From Tanytarsus gracilentus (taxonomy: Eukaryota; Arthropoda; Insecta; Diptera; Chironomidae): a stretch of DNA of 64,000 nt. The DNA lies in NCBI GenBank assembly GCA_038502055.1, contig JAXRKN010000008.1, positions 82,750 through 146,749 on the forward strand, given 5' to 3'. Each line of letters starts with the position of its first letter. Position 1 is the stretch's first letter. Below the pieces are notes generated by a model. That model made no database searches and had not been told where the DNA came from. It worked only from the letters and a program-made list of their open reading frames with translations. Below, in pieces: positions 1 through 14,301 of the stretch. The position numbers and the translations under genes were made by a program.

Positions 1-2329
1 TCACCCATCCATGCACATGAACGGAAGTATCTCCACTCGCCATGCACTTTTTGTCTGATCTTTCTGCACATTGTTGCTTTAACGCCAGGCAAGTGATCTT
101 TTGGTTCGACTTGTCGGCAATCTGTGATCGAGAGGGTGGTGTTGTCGAAAGGATCCGCACACTTTGAATCAGAGTCACTTCGGCAATCCCAACATTTTAT
201 TGCGAGACCTTAAAAATATTTTTATTAGGATTTTTTTCGACTTTCATTGCAGTTTCTTGAATGCTCAAATTTTACGCTCGTATACAAACAAACAAGTGTT
301 TTACCTTTTTCCACTGCAAATACAAAGAGTATTCCGGCTGCGATAAATAAATGAGTTTTATTGATCATTGTAAGGCACTTGAAGATAACGTAAATATTAT
401 AAAAATTAGCTTTTAATAAAAATATTAATTAAGCGCTCGGGTATGTCACACCTAAATTTCGAAAACACATAGCAGCATTTACGCTTGTGTACGTGAGTAA
501 TGCTTCATGTCATCTCGGTCAGGTTCGAAAACTCACACATAAGAAAATTCAATTCACGAACACTTTGATATTTAGATAATGTTGAAAGCTTCGGATTTAA
601 ATTTCATAATGAGCTTTTAACGGTTTTTAGCGCGAAATTTTTTTTAAATCCCATCTTACAAAAAGGTCAACAGACGAACAAATTAATTAAATAATCATCA
701 TTCTGTAATTTGAGAATTCTTTTTATGGTTTTTGTCCAAAAGGAAGCAACAAATCTAATCACTCAAGTGGATTCACTAAAAATATCAAATTGCTCAATTT
801 ATTTAAATTAATTAAACTAATTGAGCCGAAATAATTGTCAAATTTTTATGATCGCTTTCTTTTGTAGTTTAATTTAGTTAATTTGGAATAAAATAAGAAT
901 AAAATTAATTCACATTTTTTTAGAATCCAAAAAAATTTCTCTTTATTAATTCAATTAAGCAATTTTATTTTAATTTTTACAATAAATTATACTTAACATG
1001 TTTATAAATGACGGTCAAATGTTTCACTGATTAGGGTTTAAAATTTCTTATGTACAAAATATAAATCGGGGATAAAAAAAGGTCCATGTGAAAGAATTTT
1101 GTAATAATTCAAATTAATTTTTAATATAACACAAACATTAAAATTACAATTGGGACGACATGTGTGGGGTTGTAGATAAAAATTATTGATGAAGGAAAAT
1201 TTAAATTCCTTTGACATGTTATAACATGAAAAATTATTATCATTTTGGTTTGATAGCCGGTAAAAGTAAAGCTTTAAAAAATATGTTTCGAATATTCTCT
1301 GAAGCTTTTAAACTGTTTATTAAGGTGGACATTTGTATACAAGTATCTGGGAAAATTAAATTAAAAGTAAAATATGAAAATTTTCTTAAAAGCTTTTTGA
1401 ATTAGTTTACACTTGATAAATTTTTAACTTGTTGGTTAAATTTTTCAAATGTCATAAAAATTTCAAAGCTTTTAATTTTTAAACTTAAGGATGCACAGTG
1501 GATTTAGTCTGAACAAAAAGATGCATCAAATGAAAATGCGATTTACGATTAATTTTTATTTTAAAAAAAAATTTAACCCTGCCCAAAAAAAATTAAAAAA
1601 GGAAAAATTTTCTCCATAAAAAAAAAAGAGGAAAACCTTCCAAAAAAAAAAAATTTATATACCCCCAAAAAAAGACAGTTGATTTTTTGGTTTCTTTGCC
1701 CCGGGAGAAAATCAAATCAAAAGTAAATTTTTTCACTTTTTACATACAAAAATGGAAAAAATTTACTCATGAAATTTAAAATCGTTGATAAAGCAACCTT
1801 TAAACCGATCATAGCAAATAAACATTAAATGTAATATTTTCTTCAGACTGAAACCACTGTGGGATGTCCTGAAATCTAAATAATATTTTTTTTAATTTCT
1901 AGTCTAGTTCAGAGACTTTTCCTGTTCTTTAAAATTATAATTGAAAATACTTCAGATTTTGTTGAAAACATTTATGATTTATGATGATCCGTGGAAAAAA
2001 GTTTTGCTTTGAAATTTTCTTAAAAAAATTCTAAAAGTAATTTTCTTCATCCCAAAACCTTCAAACTTTTAACTAAATTTTTTCTTGCACATTTTTATAT
2101 TTAATTTTAAAAGGCATCTGCGTGAATTCGAGCTACGTAATTAGAGAGATAGAGAGAGAGCGAGTGTGCTTATTAAAATTATTTTGGTTGTGCATGAATA
2201 GAAGGATTCGTTTAAAAGTTCAATAAATTTTCTTTTTCGCCTAAATACGTTGTCTTTTGCTCAGCACAAGATAAAATGTTGACTCTTGATTTAAATCCGT
2301 ATCCAGAGAATTCCATTCCACGCGAAAAT
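1..2329. other. AT-rich non-coding stretch, no gene seen
   Basis: No open frame here shows a recognisable domain, signal peptide or splice-site context. The stretch lies just 3' of the last exon of the minus-strand Ly6 gene, so its right edge should hold that gene's 3' UTR. A small GA-rich microsatellite sits at about 2141-2164. Homopolymer A runs are common between 1560 and 1680. Confidence 0.6.
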
Positions 2330-5300
2330 TTACAAAGCTAAGATGAAAGCGAAAACAGCTGGTATGAATGCTAGAATTGTTGCAGCTGTGAATTTGGTTG
2401 CTGAATTGCATCCATCATGCCCACAGGTTTCACAAAATTCTGTTCTAATGTACGAAGGCGTTTGTTGTCGCATACACTGGTCTGCTTGTGCACCGGCGTC
2501 CTCGAACGCACATGATCTTGACACGACAATTCTGTCGTTGACTGTTGAGAGAGATAAAAAAATTAGTGATATCTGACACTTAAATCATGATGAATTTTTA
2601 ACTATAGAGTATGAGAAATTGTATTTACATAAAGTGCAGCGAGCACTTTAATTAAGTTTATAATTGATAAACTGTACGAGATGATGGAAGCAACTTATAA
2701 TTAGTTTTTAAAACATTTTAGAACTTTGAGTTGAGTTTAAAAATAGTTTTTAAAAATTTCAATATTTATCAAGAGTGGCCATTGCCTTTAAATACATGCA
2801 CTCACTTTTTCTCAATTAACATTCCAAAATTTATTTCTGTATAATCGAACACAATTTTTATTCCAAATTATATTAGTCATTGATAAATCAATTTTAACTT
2901 CATTTTCTAACTTTTTCTTAATAGAATTTGACCTTGCTAATGAAGTTCCAGCAGTTACGACGCTTATGACGAGTTAAAAAAATCTACACAATACCAAATT
3001 ATAAAATAATATTTCTCATACGTGTAATTTTTCATATCGAGATAGCGATTGAAAATTGTTAACGATGTTCGAAAGCAAAAATAAAATTTTGAGTTCTAGA
3101 AATTTCTACGAAGGAAATTATGAATTATGACGAGGTCACAATGGAGGTCAATTAAACTCTTCCTCTGGGAGTATTCTGCTGCAACTCACATGCTCTAAAA
3201 AATTTCAAGTTTATGCAAATAAATAAATTCACTTACTTAGTTGCTTCATCTTCTTGCACACCGCACGATTATTGTTGTTGCCATATTGGTTGAATGGACC
3301 GAATTGTCCGGCTTGATTGCCATATTGGTTTGGTGGGAAACTACAGTCTACGTAAGCCCATCGACGTTGCTGTCAGATGAAAAAAAATATGAATTAAGTC
3401 ATATATTCATAATAAATTTTATTACTTGTTCGTTGATAACTGATGGATCGAAAGGATCGTCACAGAAGGCAGACGTTGAAGAATCGGAGGAACATCGCCA
3501 GCACTTAAGCGCATCGACTGTAAAAGAAAAGAAAACAAATTAATTGAGTGTTCAATTCTTGTCTACTTTCCTTCCTATTTTTAGGGAGTGGAAATGTGTA
3601 TGGAAAAATAGTTTTCGCCTGTTTTATCAATGACTCACAATCGCGTAACATAGATTCGAGATAAAGCACACAAAATATTCGTGTGTCTTGCAAAACGGCA
3701 CCTTTGGGTCGACAAATAAATAAATCATAAATATCCACAATAGATTTAAGTATATTTGACTAATTGTCACTGGCAAACAGTAAATATTTGATATATTTTA
3801 GTGAAAAAAAATTATCAGAAATGCTGCCATAGCCAAAAATAGCTGATATATCATGATATAAGCAAAAAAAGAGGTTCATTGAACTTTTGATAATTTTTAC
3901 AAATGGTCTATGTATATTTTAAAAAAAGTGCACTCTCATTGAAATTGTTTAAAATTATTACATTAGATAATTATATTTTCTCGCTGATTAATGACTCAAT
4001 CCGCCACACATCCATCTTCACATGATAAATTCAAAAATTAACATTTCCAAATTTAAATATTTATTCAAAAAATTCACACACTTAATTAAAAAGCCATCAG
4101 TATTCTTCTTTATCGATATTGAAACGCGTGCCAAAAACAAATTTAAATGCAGATCAAATGTTCTGTTCCTCTCGTGACACGACTTCATAAAAACTTCTCA
4201 TTTCGGCTCTTTTTTTCAAGACGTGCGAATAAAACTAAGGCAAAATTTGCGTCGACTTGAAATTATTTTTAGAACATGTTACAGTCAGCTGAATCTCAAT
4301 ATGAAAATAACTTAAGCAGATGATCGTTTGCAAAAAAATCGAGAGTGTACGAGATGTGTATTTAATGGCAGATTTGAACTTGAAAAAAAAACCCCGCAAA
4401 ATCATCCCATAAATATTTTACATTTGGATTTTTTTATGTTTTTAATGAAAATCCGACTGTTGAGGCACTCCTTTAGGTTGAGGGTAAAATATCTATTTTA
4501 TATTGGGAAAAATATCAAACGTCATTAATCTAATTTGTTTTATATATATTATTATCTTGATCTCATTTGAATGTCTATTAATTTTCGCAGTCAATTGGGG
4601 ATTTTTTTCATTAAAAATGTTTCATCGTGATTATTTTTTTAATAAAAATTTTGACAGAATTTTTTTTTCAAAAACTGTTAAATTCTTTAATCTCAATTGC
4701 TCGCGCAAATAGCAAAAAGAATATAAAAAAAATTAATTTGTTTTGTTGTTTTTCATCATAAACTTTTCCTTACTAATATTCTTTGTGAGTTCGTCGAGTG
4801 AATGAATAAGTGTAAAAACACCAAGAATTAGTCAATTTTTTCTTTACAATGCAAACAAATTGTTTCGAGTCAGCGATGTCAATTTTCCACTTCATGATCG
4901 CTTGAAAATAATTTTTTCGTGATATGAATTGCTATTGTTTTGACAGCCGAAAGATATATGACATTACCTAAGAGTAAAGTGTTACATGATCAAAAATAAC
5001 TCGATGCAAGTCATCTGGCATTAATAAACGATTGAAACTGAGAGTAATATGCGCATATACGCATAACTTTTCGCAAAGAATATTAAGCAGTTGTTCGAGG
5101 GAATGTTTTAAAGTTAAAACCCATTAAAAAGCTTAAATTTAATATTTTATATTTTTGATAAATTTAAAATTCTTTTTTTAATGACGTCCAACCCCCAAAA
5201 AATCATCATAAAATGATAATTAAAATTGATCAATATGTTTCACGTGTTAATCATCATAAAAGTCTAAAAATAATTGAGATGTTTTTCGTCAACTTGCATC

Positions 5301-8300
5301 ACTCTGCCAATTACTTCACTCAATCGTCATTGCCGCCTTCAAATTTATTTTTATTTCCTCGCGAGAAAAAAATAAATAGTTGCACATCAGAGAAATGATG
5401 CAATGTCGGTTTCTGGCTAATGTCATGAACCAGCGACCGACAAAATTAAAATTGTTTATTTTGCATTTGCGAGACTGAAAGTCAGACCTCATTCACATAT
5501 GAAAATATCATTAGATTCACACTATCGTGCGTGGGCGCTTTTTATATTCTAAAAATTATTTTCAAAGTTCATTAGAAATGAAAACAGCAAATTTCAATTA
5601 ATCTCCACGCAAAAAGAATCAGTCGCTGACTGACGTATACATTTAAAGTTTTTAAAATGATACAGCTGAAAATACTACTTAAAAATATTAAAATCATCCA
5701 ACAAATTGTTACTCTAGAGGTCGGTCATAACTCAACTCATTGTTAAATGACTCGTGATTTTTATCTGTCAGCAAATCACACCGACGACGACGAGAGATGC
5801 TTTGTGGTAATTCTTTAGGAAACCGTTTTATCGCTTCACTGAGAGATGTCTATAACTGAGATGTATCAATATTTACTTATCTGATACAAAGGAAATGTTT
5901 CTGTAGGAATTTTACTGAAGTAAAAACATCAATTAGATGCGTAAAAGAAATAGAAGGTGATGTCATGTGGTTAACTAATTTTTTCAAAGAATTTACTGAA
6001 GAATTCAATGACAAATTAGATTTTTGAATTTAAGTGATTCAATTTTTTACAAAAATCAAGTAAGTCTTCGATCAATTGCTCTCGTGCTTCTATTAGCTTA
6101 CTCGACCGATGAAAACAAGACAGGAGAACCGCAATTGCTAGAAGGCAAAACACATTGCATAATCTTTTTTTTCCAGCTTAGCTTAATGTCTAATTAAAGC
6201 GATGAATGTGTATTTAATGAACATCATCATAACCTGTTGGTGATTCATTAAGCTCTCAAGGTCGAAGTAGATAACATGCCTGCAAAAATTCGTCACGTTC
6301 GAGTGATCGTAAACATTTTTTCAACTCATACCGCAATATTAAAAATAAAAACAAAATAACTTTTTGTGTTCATCATCGCGCATTTCATAAAAGAGCAATT
6401 TTACTATTCACAGCACACACTTAATAACAAAAACGGATTGCGCAAAATATGACAAAATAGCTTAGCGTGTTTATGACACACCTTAATACCCATAATTCTG
6501 GCAGAAAACTATAAAATGGCCATTAAGCAGTATTAACACCGATATTCTTTTCAGCCCTGAATTGCAGCAAATAAATCGTAAATCAAACTGGATTTTTCTG
6601 TTTAAAGAGTGCACTATGAATATTTCCGTAAACATTTGTATCAATTTTTCATACTTTTATGGCTCTCAATGAAATGAAAATTCCAGCAGCGCTCTCCATG
6701 TGTCTGAATATAAATAAATATTGCGTCCTTTACAAAAATGAATATTCTCACGATCACTGATTTTTGGACATTATGTGATATTTTATTCCTAATTATTCTA
6801 ATTATTCCTAATTATTTCTAATTATTCCTAATTATTTCTAATTATTCTAATTATTTTCTTGATTTTTTTTGATTTTTTTTGATTTTTTTAAATTTTTTAA
6901 ATTTTTTTGGATAATTAGATAATTAGAAATAATTAGGAATAATTAGAATAATTAGGATAATTAGGATAATTAGAAATTGTTGGAGTTGTGAAGTTAAAAA
7001 ATTTTTTTAATTTTTTAATTTTTTTAATTTTTTAATTATGTAATAATAATTGTAGTTCCTAAAGCTAAAATGAAATTGTTGCGGTTAACGTACCGCATTG
7101 AAATTTTGAAAGGGAGGTTTAACTTTTCGATTCTCTCTACTCTCATTTATTTTGTTAATGTGTGTTGTGTGTGTTGAAGGAAAAGTGTAATAGTAAAAAA
7201 AGTGAAAATTAAAATTTTGGGGAGTGATATCAGTGATTGACAGCTGTAAATGAATGAACTCGAATTAAATCCAATTTGTGCAACTCTTAATGACATTTTA
7301 GAGTAAAAACATTTATTTAAAATTGCGAATTTCAAGTGATTTTATTAAATGAAATTTTCCCACACATCTCACTTATTCGACAGCGTATACCCACCCACCC
7401 ATCCCAAATGGCTATTTTTATCAGGTGCAGCGGTACAAAAAAAAGTGATAATTAGAATAATTAGAATAATTAGCATAATTAGGATAATTAGGATAATTAG
7501 GAAAAGGGTTGTCGCTGCGCGACAACTTCAACTAATTATTCTAATTATCCTAATTATCTAATTATCTAATTATCTAATTATCAAAAAAAAAAGATAATTA
7601 GGAATAATTAGAATAATTAGGAATAATTAGAATAATTAGGAATAATTACAACAACATTAGTATTAGCTTTGATCACATAATCACTGTTCGGTGTAACGCA
7701 TTTAAGTGCCACTAATGGTTTCACGCGTGTATCTTACATATCAGTTTCGATCATCATATCAATTGAGAGATATTAAAAATTAATGTAAATATTTAAAATT
7801 GATTTTTATACGAATCTTTTATTGAGCTAATTTATTCCCTATTGACTAAAGTAATTTGTGAATTCAATTGAATGCATATTTGCAAAAACTGTTGAACGAC
7901 TAAAATGAAAAATGCACGTGCCTGCTTCGGCAAACACGTTTATATGAAAAATAAAAAAATATTTGGTATTTAATAATGTTTTTATCCTCGCCTTCAAGAA
8001 ACATCTGATTTCGCTTATAAATGATTGCAGATGCAGCAAAAATTAAAACCACTAATTATTAATATCAAAATATGTATTATGGGCAGTCAATAAATAAATG
8101 ACTTACGGTTTCAGCTTTGTGCAATCATTTTAAAATTATTTAAAATGTAGACATAGCATCTGAAAAATGCATTGAATAAACACTTCTCTATACATCGATT
8201 AAAGCAATATTAACTTGTCACTCAGCAACGTGTAAGCTACTCCCAAAAAAAACTATATAATATTTGTTTAAATTTCCATATGATGCAGTTTCTTATTACA

Positions 8301-11300
8301 GATCTATTTTGTTTTCACTACTTGCATAATCGTCTGAATATGTTCGTGTGTCTTACATTGTGGGTCAGAATATTAATTCTAGGAATGAGATAATTCAAAT
8401 CATACTGACCACGCCCACACGTGTGGTTGAATGCACATTTGAATATTTATACTTCGTAAAGTGCAGACAAATGACTAAAATTGAGCAGTATTGTCAGATG
8501 CACTCAAGAATATTAAAAAGGGCTGATAAAAAATTACCATTAACATGCAAATTAGTGACTCCATTGTAATATGTGAAACATTAGAGATAGCATTGTTATT
8601 GATAGACATATTTCGAAAACAATGTGCCAATTATTTGAATTCCATGCAATGCCAGTTTCACTTTTCAACGCGACCTAAATTTACTCCCCCCAGTCTCTAT
8701 ATTTTTATGACGTTTATACGACATTTGGCTAATTAATTAATCACTTCTTCACACTTTACTATGAACATCCCCAAAAAAAGAGCGCTATAAACATTCCAAA
8801 GAAATTACATTTGGCACGAGACCACACTGACAAAGAAAAAGATTTTTTAGTACGCGATGTCCAAACAAGCATGCTCTCTGAGGTTAATTAAATTTCCTCG
8901 CTTTTAATTACTTTAATTTTGTGTATATGAGAAAGATGTCGAATTTGCTTTCATGCTCAACGCAAATTCTTCATAAAAATCTGCCGTTCTTTATGTAACT
9001 TCATACGAGTGCGCCTCGGCGGTAGTTCTAGAAGTGCTTAATTTAAATAATTAAACGAAATTATACATCATAAAATAGGTTTATTAATCCATAAATTTTT
9101 AAAAAAAATTAAATGCGTTAACACTGCAGGGCATTTTTTCAATTTAATCTTTAAAAGCGTTCGCTTCAAAATTCACAACTCATGCAAAAAACGTGAACTA
9201 AATTTTTCTAGAAAAAATTCTTTCTCGCAATTCCAAAGTCACGACTTACATGATGTGTGTCACACAAAATTCTCTTCTGTTGATTCAATAATCGAGAGTG
9301 CATGAAAATCACGGAATTTTCTTCGGTAAAGGTGGACTACACTCAAAGTGACTCAAATCGATTTTCAGTTACATAAAAAATATTTTTCTTTCCCCTTTCA
9401 CATGTGAAAATTTCCTTCTTCGAATTTTCTATAAAAGGAGTGTTTTTCATGAGAAAATTCACATTCTTCAAATTCTATACCGAACCCCGACCGATTGATC
9501 AATAAAAATGAATTAAATTTTTGAAATAGACTGGAGGCCATAAAAAATGCTTGTCTTTATTAACTCGTTTAATAATTGAATCACATCATCGTCGAGTGCA
9601 GTCGAAAGCAACGCGCATTGTATGACAAATTAAGACTGATAAAAAGTGGCAGATAATTAGATCTAATTGGCTGTTGAATTCATAGCATACAACAATTTCC
9701 AATGCCATCTTACAATCACCAATCATTCGAAGTATCACAATTTCAAGATATGAGTTAACTATGCGGACTCAATTGGGGTCATTAAAGAACTACTTGTAGT
9801 AAAATACATATAAAAATTTACACCAAATAAATGCCCGCACTTGCAGTCGCTTCATTAAATTTTAATCAAACTAAAAACATTTTTTTAATTTGATGGAAGT
9901 CGCGACTAGTCGATGAAAATTTCGACTGATATGATAGTAAAAATATTTCTCAATAACTTATCTTCGATTGTGAATTGTGACAGATGTCGCAAATAATTCC
10001 CACATAACTTTTCAAGCCACAATGCAATTTAATTGTTCCGAATGAATGAAAACCACATGGGGCCGCTCAGCATAGATCAATGGCAATATTAATGCAATGT
10101 GACATTTTTATTTACAGATGAGAAAGACCTTGCATACAAATATAAATCATGAAAATCATAAAATACCTTTGAGAATATATGGAATTTTAAGTCTTACTTT
10201 TTTATGTAAGAAAGAACTGCTGCTAAGTGAAGAGTAAAATATTAAAATATTAGTTTAAATTTTATTTCATATTACAAACAGTAACTCATTATTTACGACT
10301 TTTTAGAGTTTCATGTGTGTAAAAAAAACAAGGGAGGTATTATCGGTGCGCCGGGTTCTCAGTTTCACTGTTCTCTTTGCGAAAAGCTCCGCAGAACTCC
10401 GTTGTAAAAGTTCTAGATCAAAATAAGTCTTTTTGGGGGCAGTAAGTGACAAAGAGAGCTTTCCATCAAGATCGAAATCAATATATAGCGAAGCTATAAT
10501 ATTTTCATAAATTGAAATTAGGGTCGAAAGTGATTCTAGGAAATTTATTGTGGGTTCATTAAAAGACAGTTAAAATATTTCAGTAACGTTAGAATTTCTC
10601 ATTAAACTCCTTCAGCCATAATTTACATCGCAAAAACCAGCAAATGACAATGAAATTCATTCACCAGAGTTGACAGTGAGCAAGGTGTATAATTAGAAGT
10701 GGACAACTCGAAAATGCTTAACGTGGCAGACGGGTTCACCTCGTCTTTCCGGTCATTTACTTTAGCTAATTGTCACATTATAGAAAACAGGGCTACAAAT
10801 TTTCCCGCATTTTCGTTTTATCAAAATAGCCACTTTGCATGCAATTCTTTTAGAATGTTGTTTTCACGACGCGTTAAGGGAGGGCGTAAATCACGTGATT
10901 GATTACTTGCCCCGAAAGGGAAAAGTTTTATGTACAAAAAACTTCAATTCTTGCATTTATGACGTGGGCGTTTTCGTCTGGAATTATAACATGAATAAAA
11001 CATAAAACTTATGTGGAAAAATCGGGAGCTATGTTGTCGAACTTTATTTATTGTTATGTTGTGTAAAAAAATAATTTTCTAATAACCTGAGCTGTAATTA
11101 TAAACTTTTGAAAATTCAAAGAATTTTTTCAGACGATAATCTGTCATGAAACATCAATTTGACATTGATGAGAGTTATGTGGGGTCTACGAAAAAGTTTT
11201 GCTTTAATTTCAACTAGTCAAATTTTAATCAAAAATTTAATTCTTATAGCTCCAACAGGCTTCGTCTTCCTCCGCAATAAATAATAAACCAATTAGATCT

Positions 11301-14300
11301 GTCTGTAGTCAAAAATGACAAAATCATTGACCCCACTTCAAAGGGTCTGACCTTCTGTCTAAAAAATATTTCCAAGTGCCGTTCGATGAAAAAGTAAAGA
11401 GCTTAATTTGAAGAGCAAATAAATAACAAAAAGTAATATTTGCTTGAAATTGATGATGTAAGAACTGAGCCATCCTTTATTGATGTAAGCTTGAGAAATA
11501 ATTTATTCATGCCAGAAGTTCTCCTTTGAAAAACATTTATTTTCTAACATGTGCTTCGAGATTTTTTCTCGACAGGTTATGACTTAAAAGCAAAAATCAT
11601 ATGCATGTTGGAAAAAGTTGTTAAATTATTTAAAAAGCACCTTTTTGATACGGCTCTCCCTCAAGGGGCAATTTGTGATGCTTTAATGAATATATGAGAT
11701 TTTTATTGAATCAAAACTTTTCTCTTTACCGATTATGGAGAATCTGAAACCTTTTTTTAAAAAACAGTGAATTCTTTATTTATTTAAGAGCCCAAGGGAG
11801 GACATTTGAATTATTTTCAGTGTTTGGTAAAAATTTATTCTTCACAATCTACCAATCGAATAATCGATCACAATATATTTTGAATAGCATAAAATTGATG
11901 CGGGATTTTAAATGCCCGTACATGCTTTCAAAATCTGTCCGCCCACATTTAAGGGATGAAGCTAAAAAAATACAAAATTTTCTCTAAACCACAAAAAGGC
12001 TTTGCTTTAATCTCCGTTTGTCGCTGACACATCAAAAGTCGAGAGAATTAACAAATGGAAGATCGTAATGCATGTTTTGTCTCCTCATCGTTAGCATCAA
12101 GATCTCCGCATAAATATTTCTCATTAAAATTTGAAATTTTACTCAACATATGTTTTTTCCAATATTTCATTTTAAGATTACATTTTCCTACGACAAACGA
12201 ACAGATTTAATAAACGAGCACAGATTTTTGTTTGTTTTTCTTTTTTTGAAATTGATATTGAGCAGACGAATTTGAAATTTTTATTTTGTTCCACCGATAA
12301 ATGAAAAAATAATCGTTAGCCAATTTTTTTCCGATTTACAAAGTCGGAATTCATGCACTCAGAACCAACGTAACCTCATCAAACGTGTAATGTGAGAGAA
12401 ATCATCAAAAAAAAGGTTTTTTCACTCGAGATGATGATGACGTGTGAACGTGAAAATCGTGGAACAATGCCAATGAAGTTCATTAGTATTCATCTGTTGA
12501 TTTTCTAAGCGAATAATTCTAAGCGTTTAGTTGTTTCAAGTGCACTTGTTGATAGAATTTTTGCTGGAGACAAGAGGAAATTAAACATTAAATTTAGCTC
12601 CGGAGAAGGATCTTGAAAGAGATGAAACTTTTTTTGATGAATGAGCTATGAGCAATTCGCAAAATTACAAAAAAATCCAGCAACAACATTTTTCTATTAA
12701 AATAATTTGCAAAATTTTATCAAAAGACTCAGTTGCAATACAAGGAAAATATTATCAGTAAGAATTAATTAAAAAATTTTAAAATATGGTATCAAAATCA
12801 CACATTTTCATGCACGTGTGTAAAAATCTTTTCTCAAAAAAATTATTTCAACGTTAAAATTGAGCTCTCACACATCATGAACATACCGAAATTCCCTTCA
12901 AGTGAAATTTACATGAATCATGGAAATTATTTACATTACGCTCTTTGTTGCTGTCTACTCATACGCATCAAACCTTCACTGCTGCCCTATATAATTTCGC
13001 TTCATCGAAAATGCTTCAATAGATTTTAAATTACAAACAAGGATAATGAAAAACACTATAGCGCATAATTAGCGCTTCTTTTTCATTCTTTCAAAACAGT
13101 TTTTTTATCTAATTTAATTAACATATAAGAATGAATAAAACAATTTTTGAGGTCAACCTTTAACCGCCTTTAACCCTCACTCAAGTAATTGAAGTCATTT
13201 AATATCATAAATTAAATCAGCTTAGAAAAATTTCATGCTACCACATGGATTAGAAACAAATCGTAAAAATTGTAATTGCAATAAGCTCAAAAATTTGTTG
13301 GCTAAGCGATTTTTGAGTTTACGTGTTTATATTTTGTAAAATGATTTTTCCACAATTTACATTTTATTTGATTAGTGGTAGTTCAAATTTAATAAAAGCC
13401 ACAGAACGATTCTAATCAATTGCTCATTAAAAATAAAATACACAACAAATTTTTGGAAATTTTCCTGGATATTTTTAAAAAATCTGCCTGTTAGTCACTC
13501 ATTAAAATAAATAAATATAACAATATTTTAACCTTCATAAAATTTATGACGCAACCAGGAGAATTTTTACATTTGTATTTTTAAACTTCATGTAAGAGTG
13601 AGAACAATTGAATATTTATTTAAATTCAATGATGAACACGCGAATTTAAAATCAATCGAATTTTCTTTTTTGATAACGCATAAACAGCGATTTTGTGTAA
13701 TGAATAAATTAAGGGACTCAAAAATAAACAAAACCGCTACAAAGACCATCTGTGACCTCGAAAAGTTCCAAAAACGGAAATTCTAAAAGATTTGAAGCTA
13801 ATCATCGAGAAGTGAAATAAAAAATTCTCAATTTGGCGGAACAGAAAAAAAACTGGTTTCACGCGCATTGTGGTTGTGATGTGTGTGAGTGAGTGAGAGA
13901 GAATCTATAATTCTTTCTTCCTCTTCGAGCACTTCTTCTTAGTTCTAACAAAACTTTCAATTTTTTTCACAAAACTACAAAGTTGTATTTTAAAGATCAC
14001 AAACGCCCTTCTCGGAAGATAAGTTAAGCGTCTCTAAAAATGGCAGCACAGAAAAATTTCCGTTGCATAATTCAGTTTTGATCACACTTGAGCGACAACA
14101 AGTGAAAGTTTTTTCTTTTTCTTTTTTCCAAGTCACCATGTGAGAGGCGCAAAAAACAATTTTTTGAACTTGAACCGCCCAAAAAATCTCGAACAATTAT
14201 GAGAAAAACCATAAATTCCCATTGTTGTGCTGTAACTCACCTTGGAATGTGATAGCCAATAAAATTGTGGCACCGAATAACAAAAATCCACTCTTTGCCA

Positions 14301-14301
14301 T
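2330..14301 (-). CDS. Ly6/quiver-type three-finger GPI-anchored protein
   Basis: Four exons on the minus strand: 14301-14241, 3517-3426, 3369-3237 and 2541-2330. All junctions are GT-AG and the phases agree, giving 165 residues. Exon 1 encodes a signal peptide (MAKSGFLLFGATILLAITFQ). The mature part begins DALKCWRCSS, the LxCxxC start of Ly6/uPAR domains. It ends with CETCGHDGCN, the CxxCxxDxCN signature, followed by a hydrophobic tail typical of a GPI-attachment signal. Cysteines lie in all three coding exons, as expected for one three-finger domain. A Gly/Asn/Gln-rich stretch (two NQYGN copies) interrupts the middle. Relatives in Drosophila (quiver/sleepless group) are membrane-tethered modulators of channels or junctions, but the exact orthologue is not determined. 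The first intron is about 10.7 kb and appears to hold no other gene. Confidence 0.88.
6780..6976. repeat. AT-rich inverted repeat, arm unit TAATTATTCC/GGAATAATTA
   Basis: The left arm (about 6790-6855) is a run of CTAATTATTCCTAATTATTT units. The right arm (about 6909-6976) is the reverse complement, with units of GGAATAATTAGAATAATTAG. A T-rich spacer separates them. The arms could form a long hairpin. The block lies within the large Ly6 intron and resembles the block at 7449-7650 and part of a PDK1 intron at 58991-59164. Confidence 0.8.
7449..7650. repeat. second AT-rich inverted repeat with a GC-rich palindromic centre
   Basis: Plus-sense GGATAATTAG units at 7449-7502 face CTAATTATCC units at 7531-7582. 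Between them is a perfect short hairpin, GTTGTCGC-tgc-GCGACAAC at 7508-7526. A third run of GGAATAATTAGAATAATTAG units follows at 7593-7648. The unit is shared with 6780-6976. The layout looks like a mobile or self-inverting repeat rather than a simple microsatellite. Confidence 0.8.

Noticed and set aside
2343..2576. 77-residue plus-strand frame
   Set aside because: It is antisense to the last exon of the Ly6 gene, which has the clear family signature on the minus strand.
3241..3543. 100-residue plus-strand frame
   Set aside because: It is antisense to Ly6 exons 2 and 3, and the minus strand explains the sequence with correct splice sites.
6780..7650. CRISPR-like regular repeats
   Set aside because: Units are short, low-complexity and without unique spacers, arms are inverted, and the genome is eukaryotic.
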